From assembly GCA_026985075.1 (NCBI GenBank), contig JALSQX010000020.1, positions 1 through 64,000 on the forward strand: DNA of 64,000 nt, read 5' to 3'. Origin of the DNA: Blastocatellia bacterium. GTDB taxonomy: Bacteria > Acidobacteriota > Blastocatellia > HR10 > J050. Below the pieces are notes generated by a model. That model had not been told where the DNA came from. It saw only the letters and a program-made list of their open reading frames with translations, and did no database searches. The position numbers were made by a program, and so were the translations under genes. Position 1 is the first letter of the stretch. Every line of letters begins with the position of its first letter. This document shows, piece by piece, positions 17,850 through 26,207 of the stretch.

Positions 17850-18500
17850 ATGCACACAGACGAATCCATCCGTGTGGCCATTGTTGAAGATGATCGATCC
17901 ACCCGCGAAGGTTTGGGCCTGATCATCGATGGCACCCCCGGCTACCGTTGTGCGGGCACCTTTGGCTCGGTGGAAGCGGCGCTGCGGCACATTGGCCTCG
18001 ACGTGCCCGATGTGCTGCTCTTGGACATTCATCTCCCAGGGATATCCGGCACTGAAGGCGTGGTCCTCTTCAAAGAGAAGTATCCCGCCATGCAGATTCT
18101 CATGCTGACGATCTACGATGAGGAGGAGAAGGTCTTCGAGTCGATCTGCAACGGAGCCTGTGGCTATTTGTTGAAGAAGACGCCGCCGGCCAAATTGCTG
18201 GACGCGATTGGCGAAGCCCATCGAGGTGGCTCTCCGATGACGCCAGAGATTGCGCGCAAGGTAGTCACGCTGTTTCAGAAGACGGGGCCGCCAGAGAAAC
18301 TCGACCAGGCGCTGACGCCGCAAGAGGTGCGGTTATTGCAGTTGCTCGCCGAAGGCTACTCTTACCGGGGAATCGCCGATCGTCTCAACATCAGCATCAA
18401 TACGGTGCGCGATTACATCCGCAGCATTTACGAAAAACTTCACGTCCACTCCAAATCCGAAGCGGTCAGCAAAGCTCTGCGCAGTCGCATCATTCATTAA
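17850..18500 (+). CDS. NarL/LuxR-type response regulator
   Basis: A 216-residue cytoplasmic response regulator. The receiver domain (residues about 7-125) has the acidic pair Glu13-Asp14-Asp15, the phosphorylation site Asp59 in VLLLDIHLPG, the Thr of MLTIYD and the Lys of LLKKTPP. The C-terminal LuxR/GerE helix-turn-helix (about 150-212) contains LTPQEVRLLQLLAEGYSYR and the recognition helix INTVRDYIRSIYEKL. It is the probable output partner of the propeller sensor kinase just upstream. Genes controlled are unknown; the secreted protein at 18869-19546 is a nearby candidate. Confidence 0.9.
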   Translation: MHTDESIRVAIVEDDRSTREGLGLIIDGTPGYRCAGTFGSVEAALRHIGLDVPDVLLLDIHLPGISGTEGVVLFKEKYPAMQILMLTIYDEEEKVFESICNGACGYLLKKTPPAKLLDAIGEAHRGGSPMTPEIARKVVTLFQKTGPPEKLDQALTPQEVRLLQLLAEGYSYRGIADRLNISINTVRDYIRSIYEKLHVHSKSEAVSKALRSRIIH

Positions 18501-18868
18501 GCCCGTGGTCCGTCGTCCGCTGCCTGTGGTTGGCCGTCTTTGAGACCTCGACCGATGTTGATGGACTGGTAAGCGTTCCAACTACGTCTTCTCCGCACTG
18601 ATCTCCTCAAGTCTCTCCAGCTTATCAGACCAGAGCCAACCACTCATGAACCAACTCAAAAAACCACATGTTCATGCTATACCGGCCAAGACGAAAGAGA
18701 GGTATAAAAAAGGTGTACGCATGATCGTTCGGCCCGCAGCGTCGAATTGTGACACTTGATAGCTGATCTGAGCGCGTGATCGTTGACGACGCGGGCGTCG
18801 GGATGACGCGCTCGGGGATATCATGCGAGCCACTGAGTACAACCGAAAAGAAAGGGGGGATAGAATCC
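18501..18868. other. Intergenic region, 368 bases
   Basis: No gene, tRNA or clear terminator seen. The final bases carry the GAAAGGGGGGAT ribosome-binding site of the next gene. No promoter with both boxes was convincing. Confidence 0.35.
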
Positions 18869-19546
18869 ATGACAAAGAAACCCTCACCGATAAAGTCCTC
18901 GGCCACAGCGTTGCTGATATTTTTTCTGAGTACAATCCTGATGAGCCTCGGACTGTCAGCCCAGGCATGGCAGCGAGATGGTACGAGAATATCAGCTCAG
19001 GTGACACCCGAAAACGTCACGGTGCGAATTGTTGATCTGGAGACTCACCGGACCGAAGTGCAAGCGAAAGCATTACCGCTGGACGCCTCCTGGGTACATG
19101 GAAGCAACATCCAATTGGAGCAGCCGACAGCTTTGAAGCTCGTCCACTATGGGTATGGGACTGTGGTCACAGTGCCCGCGTCGGCGACAGCGCCGGGGGG
19201 GAATAGTGGTTGGATACACTTCGCCATCCCCACTCCCGTTCTTGTTGAGGGTGCACGAGCCAAGCTCCTCCGCGTGCTGCTTTCATTCGACGGAGATGCT
19301 GTCATTGACCGGGTTGACGTTTGGGACGGACCCTATAGGATCCTCGCGAATCCGATGTCGCCTCCCATGGGCGGTAGTCATGTTGGGCTTGGGGATTTGG
19401 CAGTTTTCGAGTTCTCAGATCCGCCATCCATTTTCTTTGGCGTGGGCATCTCGATTCACGTGAGGGGGTGTACGTTTGTCGATCCGCCAGGGTGCGACCA
19501 TCGCACGATCCAATTTGCAGCAGCGGGAGCTGATTTCACCCGATGA
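18869..19546 (+). CDS. Secreted hypothetical protein
   Basis: A 225-residue exported protein. ATG 18869 follows AAAGGGGGGATAGAATCC and begins a signal peptide (ALLIFFLSTILMSLGLSAQA). The mature part is beta-rich with LVHYGYGTVVTVPASA, NSGWIHFAIPTPVLVEGARA and a DRVDVWDGPYRI strand, suggesting a jelly-roll-like domain. Two cysteines near the end (RGCTFVDPPGC) may form a disulfide. Similar short secreted proteins of unknown function exist, but I cannot name the family. It could be a target of the two-component system next to it. Confidence 0.55.
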   Translation: MTKKPSPIKSSATALLIFFLSTILMSLGLSAQAWQRDGTRISAQVTPENVTVRIVDLETHRTEVQAKALPLDASWVHGSNIQLEQPTALKLVHYGYGTVVTVPASATAPGGNSGWIHFAIPTPVLVEGARAKLLRVLLSFDGDAVIDRVDVWDGPYRILANPMSPPMGGSHVGLGDLAVFEFSDPPSIFFGVGISIHVRGCTFVDPPGCDHRTIQFAAAGADFTR

Positions 19547-19894
19547 TAGCTGCCGAGCGCGCGGGCGAGAACGGCCACTCACGTAGCCCGTTGCCTACTG
19601 TCGGCCGGAGACTCTGCGTGTCGCGGTGAGGATGTGAATGCCACCTGGCCGATGGTTGTGAGATTACCTCTGCCCGCTCCATGAGTGAGGTTGCGGTGAC
19701 GAACCTAGCGTAAACGCGGATGGTCACCGCCGTGCATACTCGCAGTGGCAATCTCTGGCTCACGGTTTGGGATGTCAAAATGCTCTCTTGGCGCGCTTCG
19801 AGGGCAACATCAGCATGCAGTGGGACGGAGCGAGCTCTGGAGGGGGCTGCCTGTTGCCGACAGTCTGGTGTGTAGCGATGAGGCTCCAGCAGGT

Positions 19895-20437
19895 GACGAC
19901 CCGAGAGTTGACCGTGTCCACGGCGCTGACCTCGGCCGATTTTGATGAAGATGGGATGCTGGGTCTGATCATCGGGGAGATTAACCACGTCAATGGCCTA
20001 GCCGCTGTGGGAGCTGGTCTCAGCGGGTCGGCGCGGCCTGGGGCGATTATGACCATGATGGGGATTTGGATCTATTCGTACCCAGCTTCGGACGAACACA
20101 AGATTTCCTCTATCGAAACAACAGCTTCGGTGGAAAATACCTCACCGTGCGCACACTGACCGACGGCGATGGTGATGCCGCCGATGCCCATACCAATGAT
20201 GATCGCGATGCCATCGGCGCCCGCATCGAGGTCGAACGCGCCGGAGGCTTGATCCCACGCCGGGTGCTCGTTCACGAAATCGGTAGTGGACATGGCTCGC
20301 AGTCACAATTGGCGGCACACTTTGGATTGAGTCCAAGGGCGAGGTCGGTGACTGTCCGAGTCCGCTTTCCCGGTGGGACGGTCGTGGTTGAGGATGACGT
20401 CGCCATGAACCAGCTCATCGTCATCCGCGATCAGTGA
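19895..20437 (+). pseudogene. Remnant of VCBS-repeat/ASPIC-UnbV secreted protein
   Basis: Pieces of a large extracellular protein survive in two frames. In one frame (to about 20000) a VCBS-type calcium-binding repeat is visible (SADFDEDGMLGLIIGE). In a second frame, 20036-20437, come AWGDYDHDGDLDLFVPSF, then FLYRNN and a full ASPIC/UnbV domain (RDAIGARIEVERAGG, HEIGSGHGSQSQLAAHFGLS, VRVRFPGGTV). No single frame spans both parts and no start or signal peptide precedes them, so the gene is truncated at its 5' end and frameshifted. Region 19547-19894 shows no other recognisable coding sequence. Confidence 0.6.
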
Positions 20438-20503
20438 ATGAGAGTGAGAGAAACTCGCGCCGTAGTCACAGATGAGAGGGCGATGTTCATACGATCATGA
20501 AGC

Positions 20504-22906
20504 TCAAAATTCCACGTTGAACTGCAAGCCGATGCGAAAGGTGAACGGATTCCCCGGCGTGAAGTGATTATCGCCCACCGGCTCGGTCTCGAAAGGGAGG
20601 CGCGACGAGAAGAACGTCTGAGCTTCCTTGAAGTCCGTGTCGAACAGGTTCTCAAAAGAGGCGACGACATCGAGCCACTTCCTCAATCGTTGCTTGATGG
20701 TGAGATCGGCCACCAGGTATCCATCGCCACGAAACGTTCCCTCCTCGTTCAACGGGAAGTCGCCGATGCCACGCCACCGGAAGCTCCCCGAGAAACCGCG
20801 AGGATGGACGACGGTGAGGCCGCCAGCGACCGTCCAGCGCGGGGCGCGCGGGATGTTTTCTCTCGTCCCCCGAAAGAATCCCGTCGAATGCGTGAAATCG
20901 AATTCCGCCCACAGGTAATCATTGAGGCGCCCATTCACTTCCAGTTCCAGCCCATAGCGCCGCGTCGGTCCCCGCAATTCCGTCGTTCCCTCATCGCCGA
21001 CCCACACCAATTCCCCGTCCAGATCGAGCAACCAATAAGCGGCGTTCACTTCCAGTCGCCGACCCCATCGTTTGCTCACCCCGATCTCATATCCATCGGC
21101 AGCCACCAGCGCCGCATCCGTCGGATCAGCGACCACCGAGCGCGCATCATTGCTGTGAAAGCCTCGCCCATAATTCACGAATATCTGAAACGTCTCGTCC
21201 CTCAGTGGCGTCAAGATGAGCGACGCCTTGGGAAGCGCAATGGATCGCGTCTCATGTCCCCGAGGGCCGAATCCCGTTCGATCGCGCACGGCAAAGTCGA
21301 AGAGTTCGGCCCGGAGCCCCACAAGCGCCTTCACGCGGCGATGGACGGAGATCTCTTCTTGTGCGTAGAGACTGACATTCCGCTCGGTGATACGGGAATC
21401 GGCGACCGTGGACAATACGACGCGCTGCCGCTGATCGAACAACCCAACGGCGATATGATCCTCGCGATAATCGAGGCCCAACGTCAATACTCCCTGACGA
21501 CCCAGAAGCCGATGGGCGCTGAACGCTTGAACGTGTCCGCCGAACAGAGTACGATCATCCGACTGGCGAATCCCATCGCCGTTCACCGGATCGCGAAGAA
21601 AGAAGGTGAAGTTCGAGTAAAGATCCAGATCGTAATGGACGAGGTAGAACTGCGATTTGAGGGACTGCCGGCCCCATTGCTTGATGTGAGCCAGAGACAG
21701 AGTATAGCGTGATGACGTTCCTCCCTCGCTGGGATCGATGGCGTCGAATCGATCTAATCGCCCCGCTTTCACTTCCCGTAAAGGGATTTGACCAGAGGCA
21801 TTCCAGGTTCCTCGATACCCGGTGAACAATGCCGTCCATTGTTGATCGGCGCCCACGGGGAAGCTCCACCGGGTGGTCAGATTCAGTCGGCGCAGTTTTT
21901 GGGGATGGAGGAATGGTCCATCCGTCCAATATCCCTCCAGGGCCAGGAATCCTCGCGTCCAGGAGACATCGGGACTCCATCCGGTCAACACCCGTAGCGT
22001 GTCGAAACTCCCTCCCTGAATGCGAAAGAACGAGTGATCGAATTGATCTCGTAAGCGAAGGTGCGCCACGCCCGCCGTGGCCAGATTGCCATATTCGGCG
22101 AAGTAGGGTCCTTTATAGACATCGATCCTGTCCAACGTCTCCGGGATGAGGAAATGCAGATCGGCATAGCCCTGACCGTGTGCATGACTGACCATGTTGA
22201 CGGGAATGCCCTCAAAATATATGGCGAAGTCCGTGCCGTGATCGGCATCGAATCCGCGAATCAAATACTGATCGGCCTTCCCCCCTCCGGCGTGTTGCGC
22301 AATGACCAATCCCGGCACGGCGCGCAGTACGTCGCCCGGCGTCTCGATCTCCCTGAGCGCGAGCTCCTGCTGCCGAAACGTACTCGCCGAGGCCGCCGTG
22401 CGCGGCGTGGCGGCAACTACATCCATGCTCTCGACAATCGGCGGAATCTCCGGCTTGAGCTGAATGGAGAGCGATCGAGAACGCCCTTCGGCCACAGTGA
22501 TCAGTCGGCGAAACGGTTCATATCCGGTCACCTCGATGCTGATCTGATATCGCCCTGGAGGGATGACAAAATGGAACGCGCCGCGCGCGTCGGTGACGGT
22601 GGTGCGCACCGTTGCTTCCTCGGAGATGAGACGAACGGTGATGCCCGAAAGGGCATGACCGACCACGTCGCGAACCGTTCCCGTCAATGGAACGGACCCT
22701 CCATCAGACCAACATCCGGCCAGAACCCTTCCACTCACCAGGAGGCAGAGCACAAGCCCTCCAAGGACGAAGCTGCCAGAGAGACGACGCTCCTTTTCAG
22801 CACAACATCCTACCGAATGACCGACGGGAGATTCACCTCCTCTCTCCTTCTTCGTCCCCGTTCGATGGTTGAGCTCGACCCGTCCAGCCATAGACGTTCC
22901 ATTCAT
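20504..22906 (-). CDS. TonB-dependent outer-membrane receptor
   Basis: An 800-residue outer-membrane transporter. The ATG at 22906 is chosen (AGAGAGGTC upstream) over an upstream one at 22978. It has a signal/hydrophobic segment (SFVLGGLVLCLLVSGRVLA), a carboxypeptidase-regulatory-like beta domain (about 45-130; VPLTGTVRDVVGHALSGITV), a plug domain (about 150-270; DVLRAVPGLVIAQHAGGGKA, QYLIRGFDADHGTDFAIYFE) and a beta-barrel ending in FTFRIGLQFNVEF with the terminal Phe. The plug is His-rich (VSHAHGQGYADLHF). Its divergent neighbour is nikR, so uptake of nickel or another metal complex is a reasonable inference; the substrate is not proven. Confidence 0.88.
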   Translation of the reverse strand: MNGTSMAGRVELNHRTGTKKERGGESPVGHSVGCCAEKERRLSGSFVLGGLVLCLLVSGRVLAGCWSDGGSVPLTGTVRDVVGHALSGITVRLISEEATVRTTVTDARGAFHFVIPPGRYQISIEVTGYEPFRRLITVAEGRSRSLSIQLKPEIPPIVESMDVVAATPRTAASASTFRQQELALREIETPGDVLRAVPGLVIAQHAGGGKADQYLIRGFDADHGTDFAIYFEGIPVNMVSHAHGQGYADLHFLIPETLDRIDVYKGPYFAEYGNLATAGVAHLRLRDQFDHSFFRIQGGSFDTLRVLTGWSPDVSWTRGFLALEGYWTDGPFLHPQKLRRLNLTTRWSFPVGADQQWTALFTGYRGTWNASGQIPLREVKAGRLDRFDAIDPSEGGTSSRYTLSLAHIKQWGRQSLKSQFYLVHYDLDLYSNFTFFLRDPVNGDGIRQSDDRTLFGGHVQAFSAHRLLGRQGVLTLGLDYREDHIAVGLFDQRQRVVLSTVADSRITERNVSLYAQEEISVHRRVKALVGLRAELFDFAVRDRTGFGPRGHETRSIALPKASLILTPLRDETFQIFVNYGRGFHSNDARSVVADPTDAALVAADGYEIGVSKRWGRRLEVNAAYWLLDLDGELVWVGDEGTTELRGPTRRYGLELEVNGRLNDYLWAEFDFTHSTGFFRGTRENIPRAPRWTVAGGLTVVHPRGFSGSFRWRGIGDFPLNEEGTFRGDGYLVADLTIKQRLRKWLDVVASFENLFDTDFKEAQTFFSSRLPFETEPVGDNHFTPGNPFTFRIGLQFNVEF

Positions 22907-22968
22907 GACCTCTCTCTTCTCATCGCCCGGCGATGTGGTAGCACGAAAATGAAATTCATGCCACTCAC

Positions 22969-22997
22969 ACCTTATCAAGAGAGGCGAACGCTGTCAA
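22969..22997 (-). promoter_or_regulatory. Promoter of TonB-dependent receptor gene
   Basis: On the minus strand a perfect TTGACA (22997-22992) is followed after exactly 17 bases by TAAGGT (22974-22969). Transcription would start near 22962, giving a leader of about 56 bases. The intergenic region of 402 bases to nikR holds no other gene; I did not find a clear classical NikR palindrome. Confidence 0.6.
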
Positions 22998-23308
22998 CCC
23001 AGGCTGCATATCGGCTTGGCGGAGGTGGGATCGGAGAAACGTCGGGCATCTCCGCAGTATAGCCATCACACGTTGGAAGAAACACCCCCGCTCTCCTGGA
23101 CATACCGCTTCAGAGTCCCCTGTGATCAAGGGGCCTGTGTTCCCTGAAACGCCCGGCCTTGGCCCTCCGATGGCACCCCCTTCGAGTTCCCAGCGCCTGG
23201 TTGGCTCACCGCAATATCTAGAACCCATTGCCCCATGGCAGGCAGCGGCAATATAATGCCCTGGGCAGGCCGGAGACGGGAGATCCCGGCCGGCAACGGT
23301 CAGGAAGG

Positions 23309-23749
23309 ATGACGAGGAAAAAGCAGACCAAGTCAGGCCTCCGCGGCGTCGTTCAGCGGTTTGGTGTTTCCATGGAACCGGTCCTTCTGCGCCGGTTTGA
23401 CGCGCTCATCGCCCGCAAGGGCTATACGACGCGCTCAGAAGCACTGCGCGATATGGTTCGCGCCGCTCTGGCCGAAGAGGTTTTGACCGATGAGCGTGCG
23501 GAGGTGGTGGCCACCATTGTGCTGGTATACGATCACCATCTTCGCAATCTCACCGCCAAGCTCACCCAACATCAACACGACACTTTGGATCTCATCACTG
23601 CCACGCTCCACGTTCATCTGGATGAACATCGTTGTCTGGAGGTGCTGGTGGCGCGCGGTCGCTATGGACGCGTGCGCCGATTAGCGGACCATCTCATCAG
23701 CATGAAGGGCGTCCAGCACGGTGATGTCCTTGTGACTCCGCTCGGTTGA
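23309..23749 (+). CDS. nikR: Nickel-responsive regulator NikR
   Basis: A 146-residue ribbon-helix-helix repressor that binds DNA when loaded with nickel. The N-terminal DNA-binding part is RFGVSMEPVLLRRFDALIAR followed by GYTTRSEALRDMVRAAL. The C-terminal ACT-like nickel domain has the ligands: the YDHH motif (His76/His77), His101 and His103 in LHVHLDEHRC, and Cys109. The assigned ATG 23309 is tight against its AGGAAGG, so the exact start is uncertain. It probably controls the divergent TonB-dependent receptor, as nickel receptors are NikR-regulated in Helicobacter (established there, inferred here). Confidence 0.88.
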   Translation: MTRKKQTKSGLRGVVQRFGVSMEPVLLRRFDALIARKGYTTRSEALRDMVRAALAEEVLTDERAEVVATIVLVYDHHLRNLTAKLTQHQHDTLDLITATLHVHLDEHRCLEVLVARGRYGRVRRLADHLISMKGVQHGDVLVTPLG

Positions 23750-23841
23750 TCAACGGAACACGAGAGAGCGTCTCCTCGGACAACGTCGCTCGCCGGAGAT
23801 CATGCCGGGATCATCTCGAGGATGGCCATCGCCATGGGGCT

Positions 23842-24483
23842 TCACCGGGTGATCTTCACCGGCCTTTCCGGGAGTGGCCCTGGCGACGGAGAGATGTTAG
23901 ACGTCCGCTCGGTGGCTCGGATGAATTCCTCCAGGGCCTCGGCCGACTGTACACCGAATAATACGGTTCCGCCAGCAACGAACGCAGGGACGCCGCAGAG
24001 CCCGTAGCGAGCGGCGAGTTGCTCATCGGCCAGCACCTCGCTCCGATACTCGTGGTGATCCAATGCCCGCCTCAGGGCTTCACCTTTCAACCCGACTGAT
24101 TCGGCCAGCGCCACCAAGACGTCGGATTGACCGATATCCTCGCCTCGCTCGAAGAAGGCGCGGAATATGGCCTCATTCATCAGATCGAATGCTCCCTGAT
24201 GACGAGCCCAGGCGGCGGCCTCGTGCGCCAGACGCGAGCGCGGTTGCACCGGGGGGCGTCGCATGAGCATGCCCAATTTCTCGGCCAGTGGGTACACGGC
24301 CTGGGCCCAGGCGCGGCGGAGATATTCGCCCTGAGGATCGAGCGTGGGCACGGGTTCGGGCCTCAATTCGAAAGCGCGCCAGACGATCACCAGCTCAGGG
24401 ATGCGCCGTTTCACTTCTCGCACCGCTGGCTCGCCGAGCCAGCAGAACGGTCACACATAGTCGGAGAAAATCTCTAATCTCAT
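23842..24483 (-). CDS. DsbA/FrnE-like selenoprotein (UPFC active site)
   Basis: A 213-residue thioredoxin-fold oxidoreductase of the DsbA/FrnE group, interrupted at codon 11 by an in-frame TGA (24453-24451). The reading from ATG 24483, which has AGGAGGTGACCA directly before it, gives MRLEIFSDYV, then TGA, then PFCWLGEPAV; relatives have CPFC here, so the TGA stands at the first catalytic cysteine. Downstream the chain continues without another stop through the helical insert and the cis-proline loop (LCGVPAFVAGG) to TGA/stop at 23842. A hairpin at 24443-24425 starts 7 bases after the TGA. I read the TGA as selenocysteine. The shorter frame from GTG 24421-24423 would lack the catalytic site. 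No signal peptide is evident, so it is probably cytoplasmic. It lies 75 bases after a second TGA-containing redox gene. Confidence 0.85.
24425..24443 (-). promoter_or_regulatory. Putative SECIS hairpin of DsbA-like gene
   Basis: On the mRNA strand, GCTGGCTC pairs perfectly with GAGCCAGC around a GGC apical loop (8 base pairs). The stem begins 7 bases after the TGA and the loop lies at +16 to +18. This matches the distance and G-containing small loop expected for SelB-recognised bacterial SECIS elements. It is wholly inside the coding region, as in bacteria generally. Confidence 0.7.
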
Positions 24484-24558
24484 TGGTCACCTCCTGAGGT
24501 CCGGAGTCCAAACGGATACCACAGAGACTCGCGGTGCCCCAAAGCCTCACTCCGCCTC

Positions 24559-25101
24559 TCACTGCTTCCCGGCGAGCACGCTACACGCCTGGTAGGCGCC
24601 GGAGGGATCGATGGCCGAACGCCCCAACTCGATGTGGCGAATGATGCCCTGCTTATCGATCACGAACGTGGCGCGACGAGCGAACCCGCGCTCTTCGTCC
24701 AGAATGCCGTAGGCTTTCGAAACGCGTCGGTGGAAGTCGCTGAGGAGGGGAAACGTGACGCCCAAGTCCTGGGCAAATCGCTTATTGGCGGCGAAACTAT
24801 CCACGCTGATGCCCAACACCTGCGTCTCGGCCGCTTGAAACTTGGCGATATCAGCCTGATACGCCTTCAGTTCGCGCGTTCAGCCGGGCGTGAAGGCCAG
24901 TACGTAGAAGGCCAAGACGACGTTCTTCTTGCCCTTGAAGTCGCTGAGCGATATGGGCCGACCGTCTTGATCGCGCAGCGTGAAGTCGGGGGCGGGATCA
25001 CCGACTTTCAGGGGCGTCGTCGGCAGCGACTGTGCCAGGAGTGACACCACACTCAAGAGGAGCGTGACGCTCATGGCGGCGATGCACGATGCTCTGTTCA
25101 T
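24559..25101 (-). CDS. Exported peroxiredoxin selenoprotein (TPGU active site)
   Basis: A 180-residue AhpC/TSA-type peroxiredoxin read from ATG 25101 (AAGGAGG upstream) through an in-frame TGA (24882-24880) at codon 74. The N-terminus is a signal peptide ([18 protein letters not shown]). The fold motifs follow: [44 protein letters not shown], then [24 protein letters not shown] and [15 protein letters not shown]. In relatives the residue after TP-G/V is the peroxidatic cysteine, so TGA stands exactly at the catalytic position. The Thr of TPG and the Arg of the catalytic triad (FARRATF) are present. A Cys near the C-terminus (QACSVL) could be the resolving thiol. A hairpin with a GGC loop follows the TGA. 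Presumably it reduces peroxides outside the cytoplasm. Confidence 0.87.
24844..24865 (-). promoter_or_regulatory. Putative SECIS hairpin of peroxiredoxin gene
   Basis: On the mRNA strand GGCG-TATCA pairs with TGATA-CGCC around a GGC apical loop, with one bulged U on the 3' side (24848). The stem begins 14 bases after the TGA and the loop lies at +24 to +26. Size, position, bulged U and GG-containing loop agree with bacterial SECIS elements. The apical triplet is the same as in the hairpin of the neighbouring gene. Confidence 0.68.
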
Positions 25102-25150
25102 AGGATTCACGCCTCCTTGTTTGCTCACCTCTGGTCGAGGAGAATGCCCA

Positions 25151-25179
25151 ATTGTATCGGCGGACGGGGAAGAAGACAA
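25151..25179 (-). promoter_or_regulatory. Promoter of selenoprotein gene pair
   Basis: On the minus strand TTGTCT (25179-25174), a 17-base spacer and TACAAT (25156-25151) form a good sigma-70-type promoter. Transcription would start about 45 bases before the peroxiredoxin ATG. It lies between the stop of the uracil-DNA glycosylase gene and the peroxiredoxin and could serve both selenoprotein genes. Confidence 0.6.
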
Positions 25180-25181
25180 CG

Positions 25182-25916
25182 CTAGGAGGGCCGAGGGCGA
25201 ATTGACCGCTGGCCGTCCAGCAACTGGCGAATACGGTGGAAGATGGTGTGAAACATGGGCTCGGTGAGTCGACCGGTGAACGTATTCTGCTGACTGGGAT
25301 GATACGAGCTCATCAGCGTCAGGTGATCGGTGAGTCGATATTCGGCGCCATGACCGAATGCCGGGCGCTCCAGGCACGACCACCAGCCGAGATGCCGGAT
25401 GACAGCCAGCGAGGCATCGAAGGCAATCCGTCCCAGCGCCAGAATGACCCGAAGGCGATCAAGCCATCGCACCTCATCGACGAGATAGGGACGACAGTTT
25501 TTCACCTCTTCGGCCGAGGGCTTATTGCCCGGCGGCGCGCAGCGCACGGCGGCCGTAATGTAGCAATCGATCAACCGGAGCCCGTCGTCACGATGTACCG
25601 AGGTGGGTTGATTGGCGAATCCGAACCGATGTAACGCTCGATACAGCCAATCGCCGCTGCGGTCCCCGGTGAACATCCGGCCGGTACGATTCGCCCCATG
25701 AGCGGCGGGGGCCAGCCCGACGATGAGGAGGCGGGCGCGCGGGTCGCCGAACCCGGGCACCGGTCGCCCCCAATATGCCCAATGGTGATACCGCCGTGGT
25801 TTGCGCTCGGCGACCTCCTCCCGCCAGGCCACCAACCGCGGACATCGCCCGCAGCGGATGATCTCGCGCTCCAGTTCCTTCAGCGCCCGAATGGAACTTC
25901 GCCGCCGGTTGGGCAT
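25182..25916 (-). CDS. Family 5 uracil-DNA glycosylase (UdgB type)
   Basis: A 244-residue DNA-repair enzyme that removes uracil (and often hypoxanthine) from DNA. The start [18 protein letters not shown] is at 25916. The 4Fe-4S ligands are CGRCPRLV near residue 22-25 and two further cysteines (RCAPPGN and KNCRPY). The water-activating motif [19 protein letters not shown], with Ala instead of Asp at the general-base site, is characteristic of family 5. The second motif SSYHPSQQN is intact. Such enzymes are common in thermophiles and Acidobacteriota-like bacteria. Confidence 0.9.
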   Translation of the reverse strand: MPNRRRSSIRALKELEREIIRCGRCPRLVAWREEVAERKPRRYHHWAYWGRPVPGFGDPRARLLIVGLAPAAHGANRTGRMFTGDRSGDWLYRALHRFGFANQPTSVHRDDGLRLIDCYITAAVRCAPPGNKPSAEEVKNCRPYLVDEVRWLDRLRVILALGRIAFDASLAVIRHLGWWSCLERPAFGHGAEYRLTDHLTLMSSYHPSQQNTFTGRLTEPMFHTIFHRIRQLLDGQRSIRPRPS

Positions 25917-26160
25917 AGCGGCTTCATTATAGGTGAGTGGCCCGTCATCGGCAACCAGGGGCTTGAGCTGCATCGCGCCGTCGGATTCGGGCTATGCCGC
26001 TCCCCCCAGAATAGCCCGATGCGCGACCAGTCTCCTAACTTTCGTTTTTTCAATCCATTAGCCTCATCCGGGCGGCTCATTGTGGAAAATGTGTTGAAAA
26101 GTTGTGGACGGGTTGTGGAAAAAATTTTATTTCTTTCCTCTTGACCCACTTAGCGCCGAA

Positions 26161-26207
26161 CCACAAGATATTGTGATTTTTTTTCTTGACAAGCCATTAT
26201 GTTGTGA
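26161..26207 (+). promoter_or_regulatory. Tandem NrdR boxes upstream of nrdJ
   Basis: Two 16-base sites at 26161-26176 (CCACAAGATATTGTGA) and 26192-26207 (AGCCATTATGTTGTGA). Compared with the NrdR consensus acaCwAtATaTwGtgt they match at about 13 and 11 positions. They are 31 bases apart, three helical turns, the usual NrdR spacing, and the second lies inside the promoter spacer. This predicts repression of nrdJ by ATP/dATP-loaded NrdR. Confidence 0.75.

Noticed and set aside
22907-23308. Cobalamin riboswitch upstream of the TonB-dependent receptor
   Set aside because: The conserved B12-box elements could not be found on either strand.
24421-24423. GTG start for a shorter, stop-free DsbA-like protein
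   Set aside because: It would remove the first strand and the catalytic motif, has no ribosome-binding site, and lies inside the SECIS-like hairpin region; the ATG at 24483 with AGGAGGT is far better.
24880-25101. A truncated 73-residue exported peptide ending at TGA 24880
   Set aside because: Strong peroxiredoxin similarity continues in the same frame after the TGA, so a real stop here would be a pseudogene; the SECIS-like hairpin and the identical situation in the next gene favour recoding.
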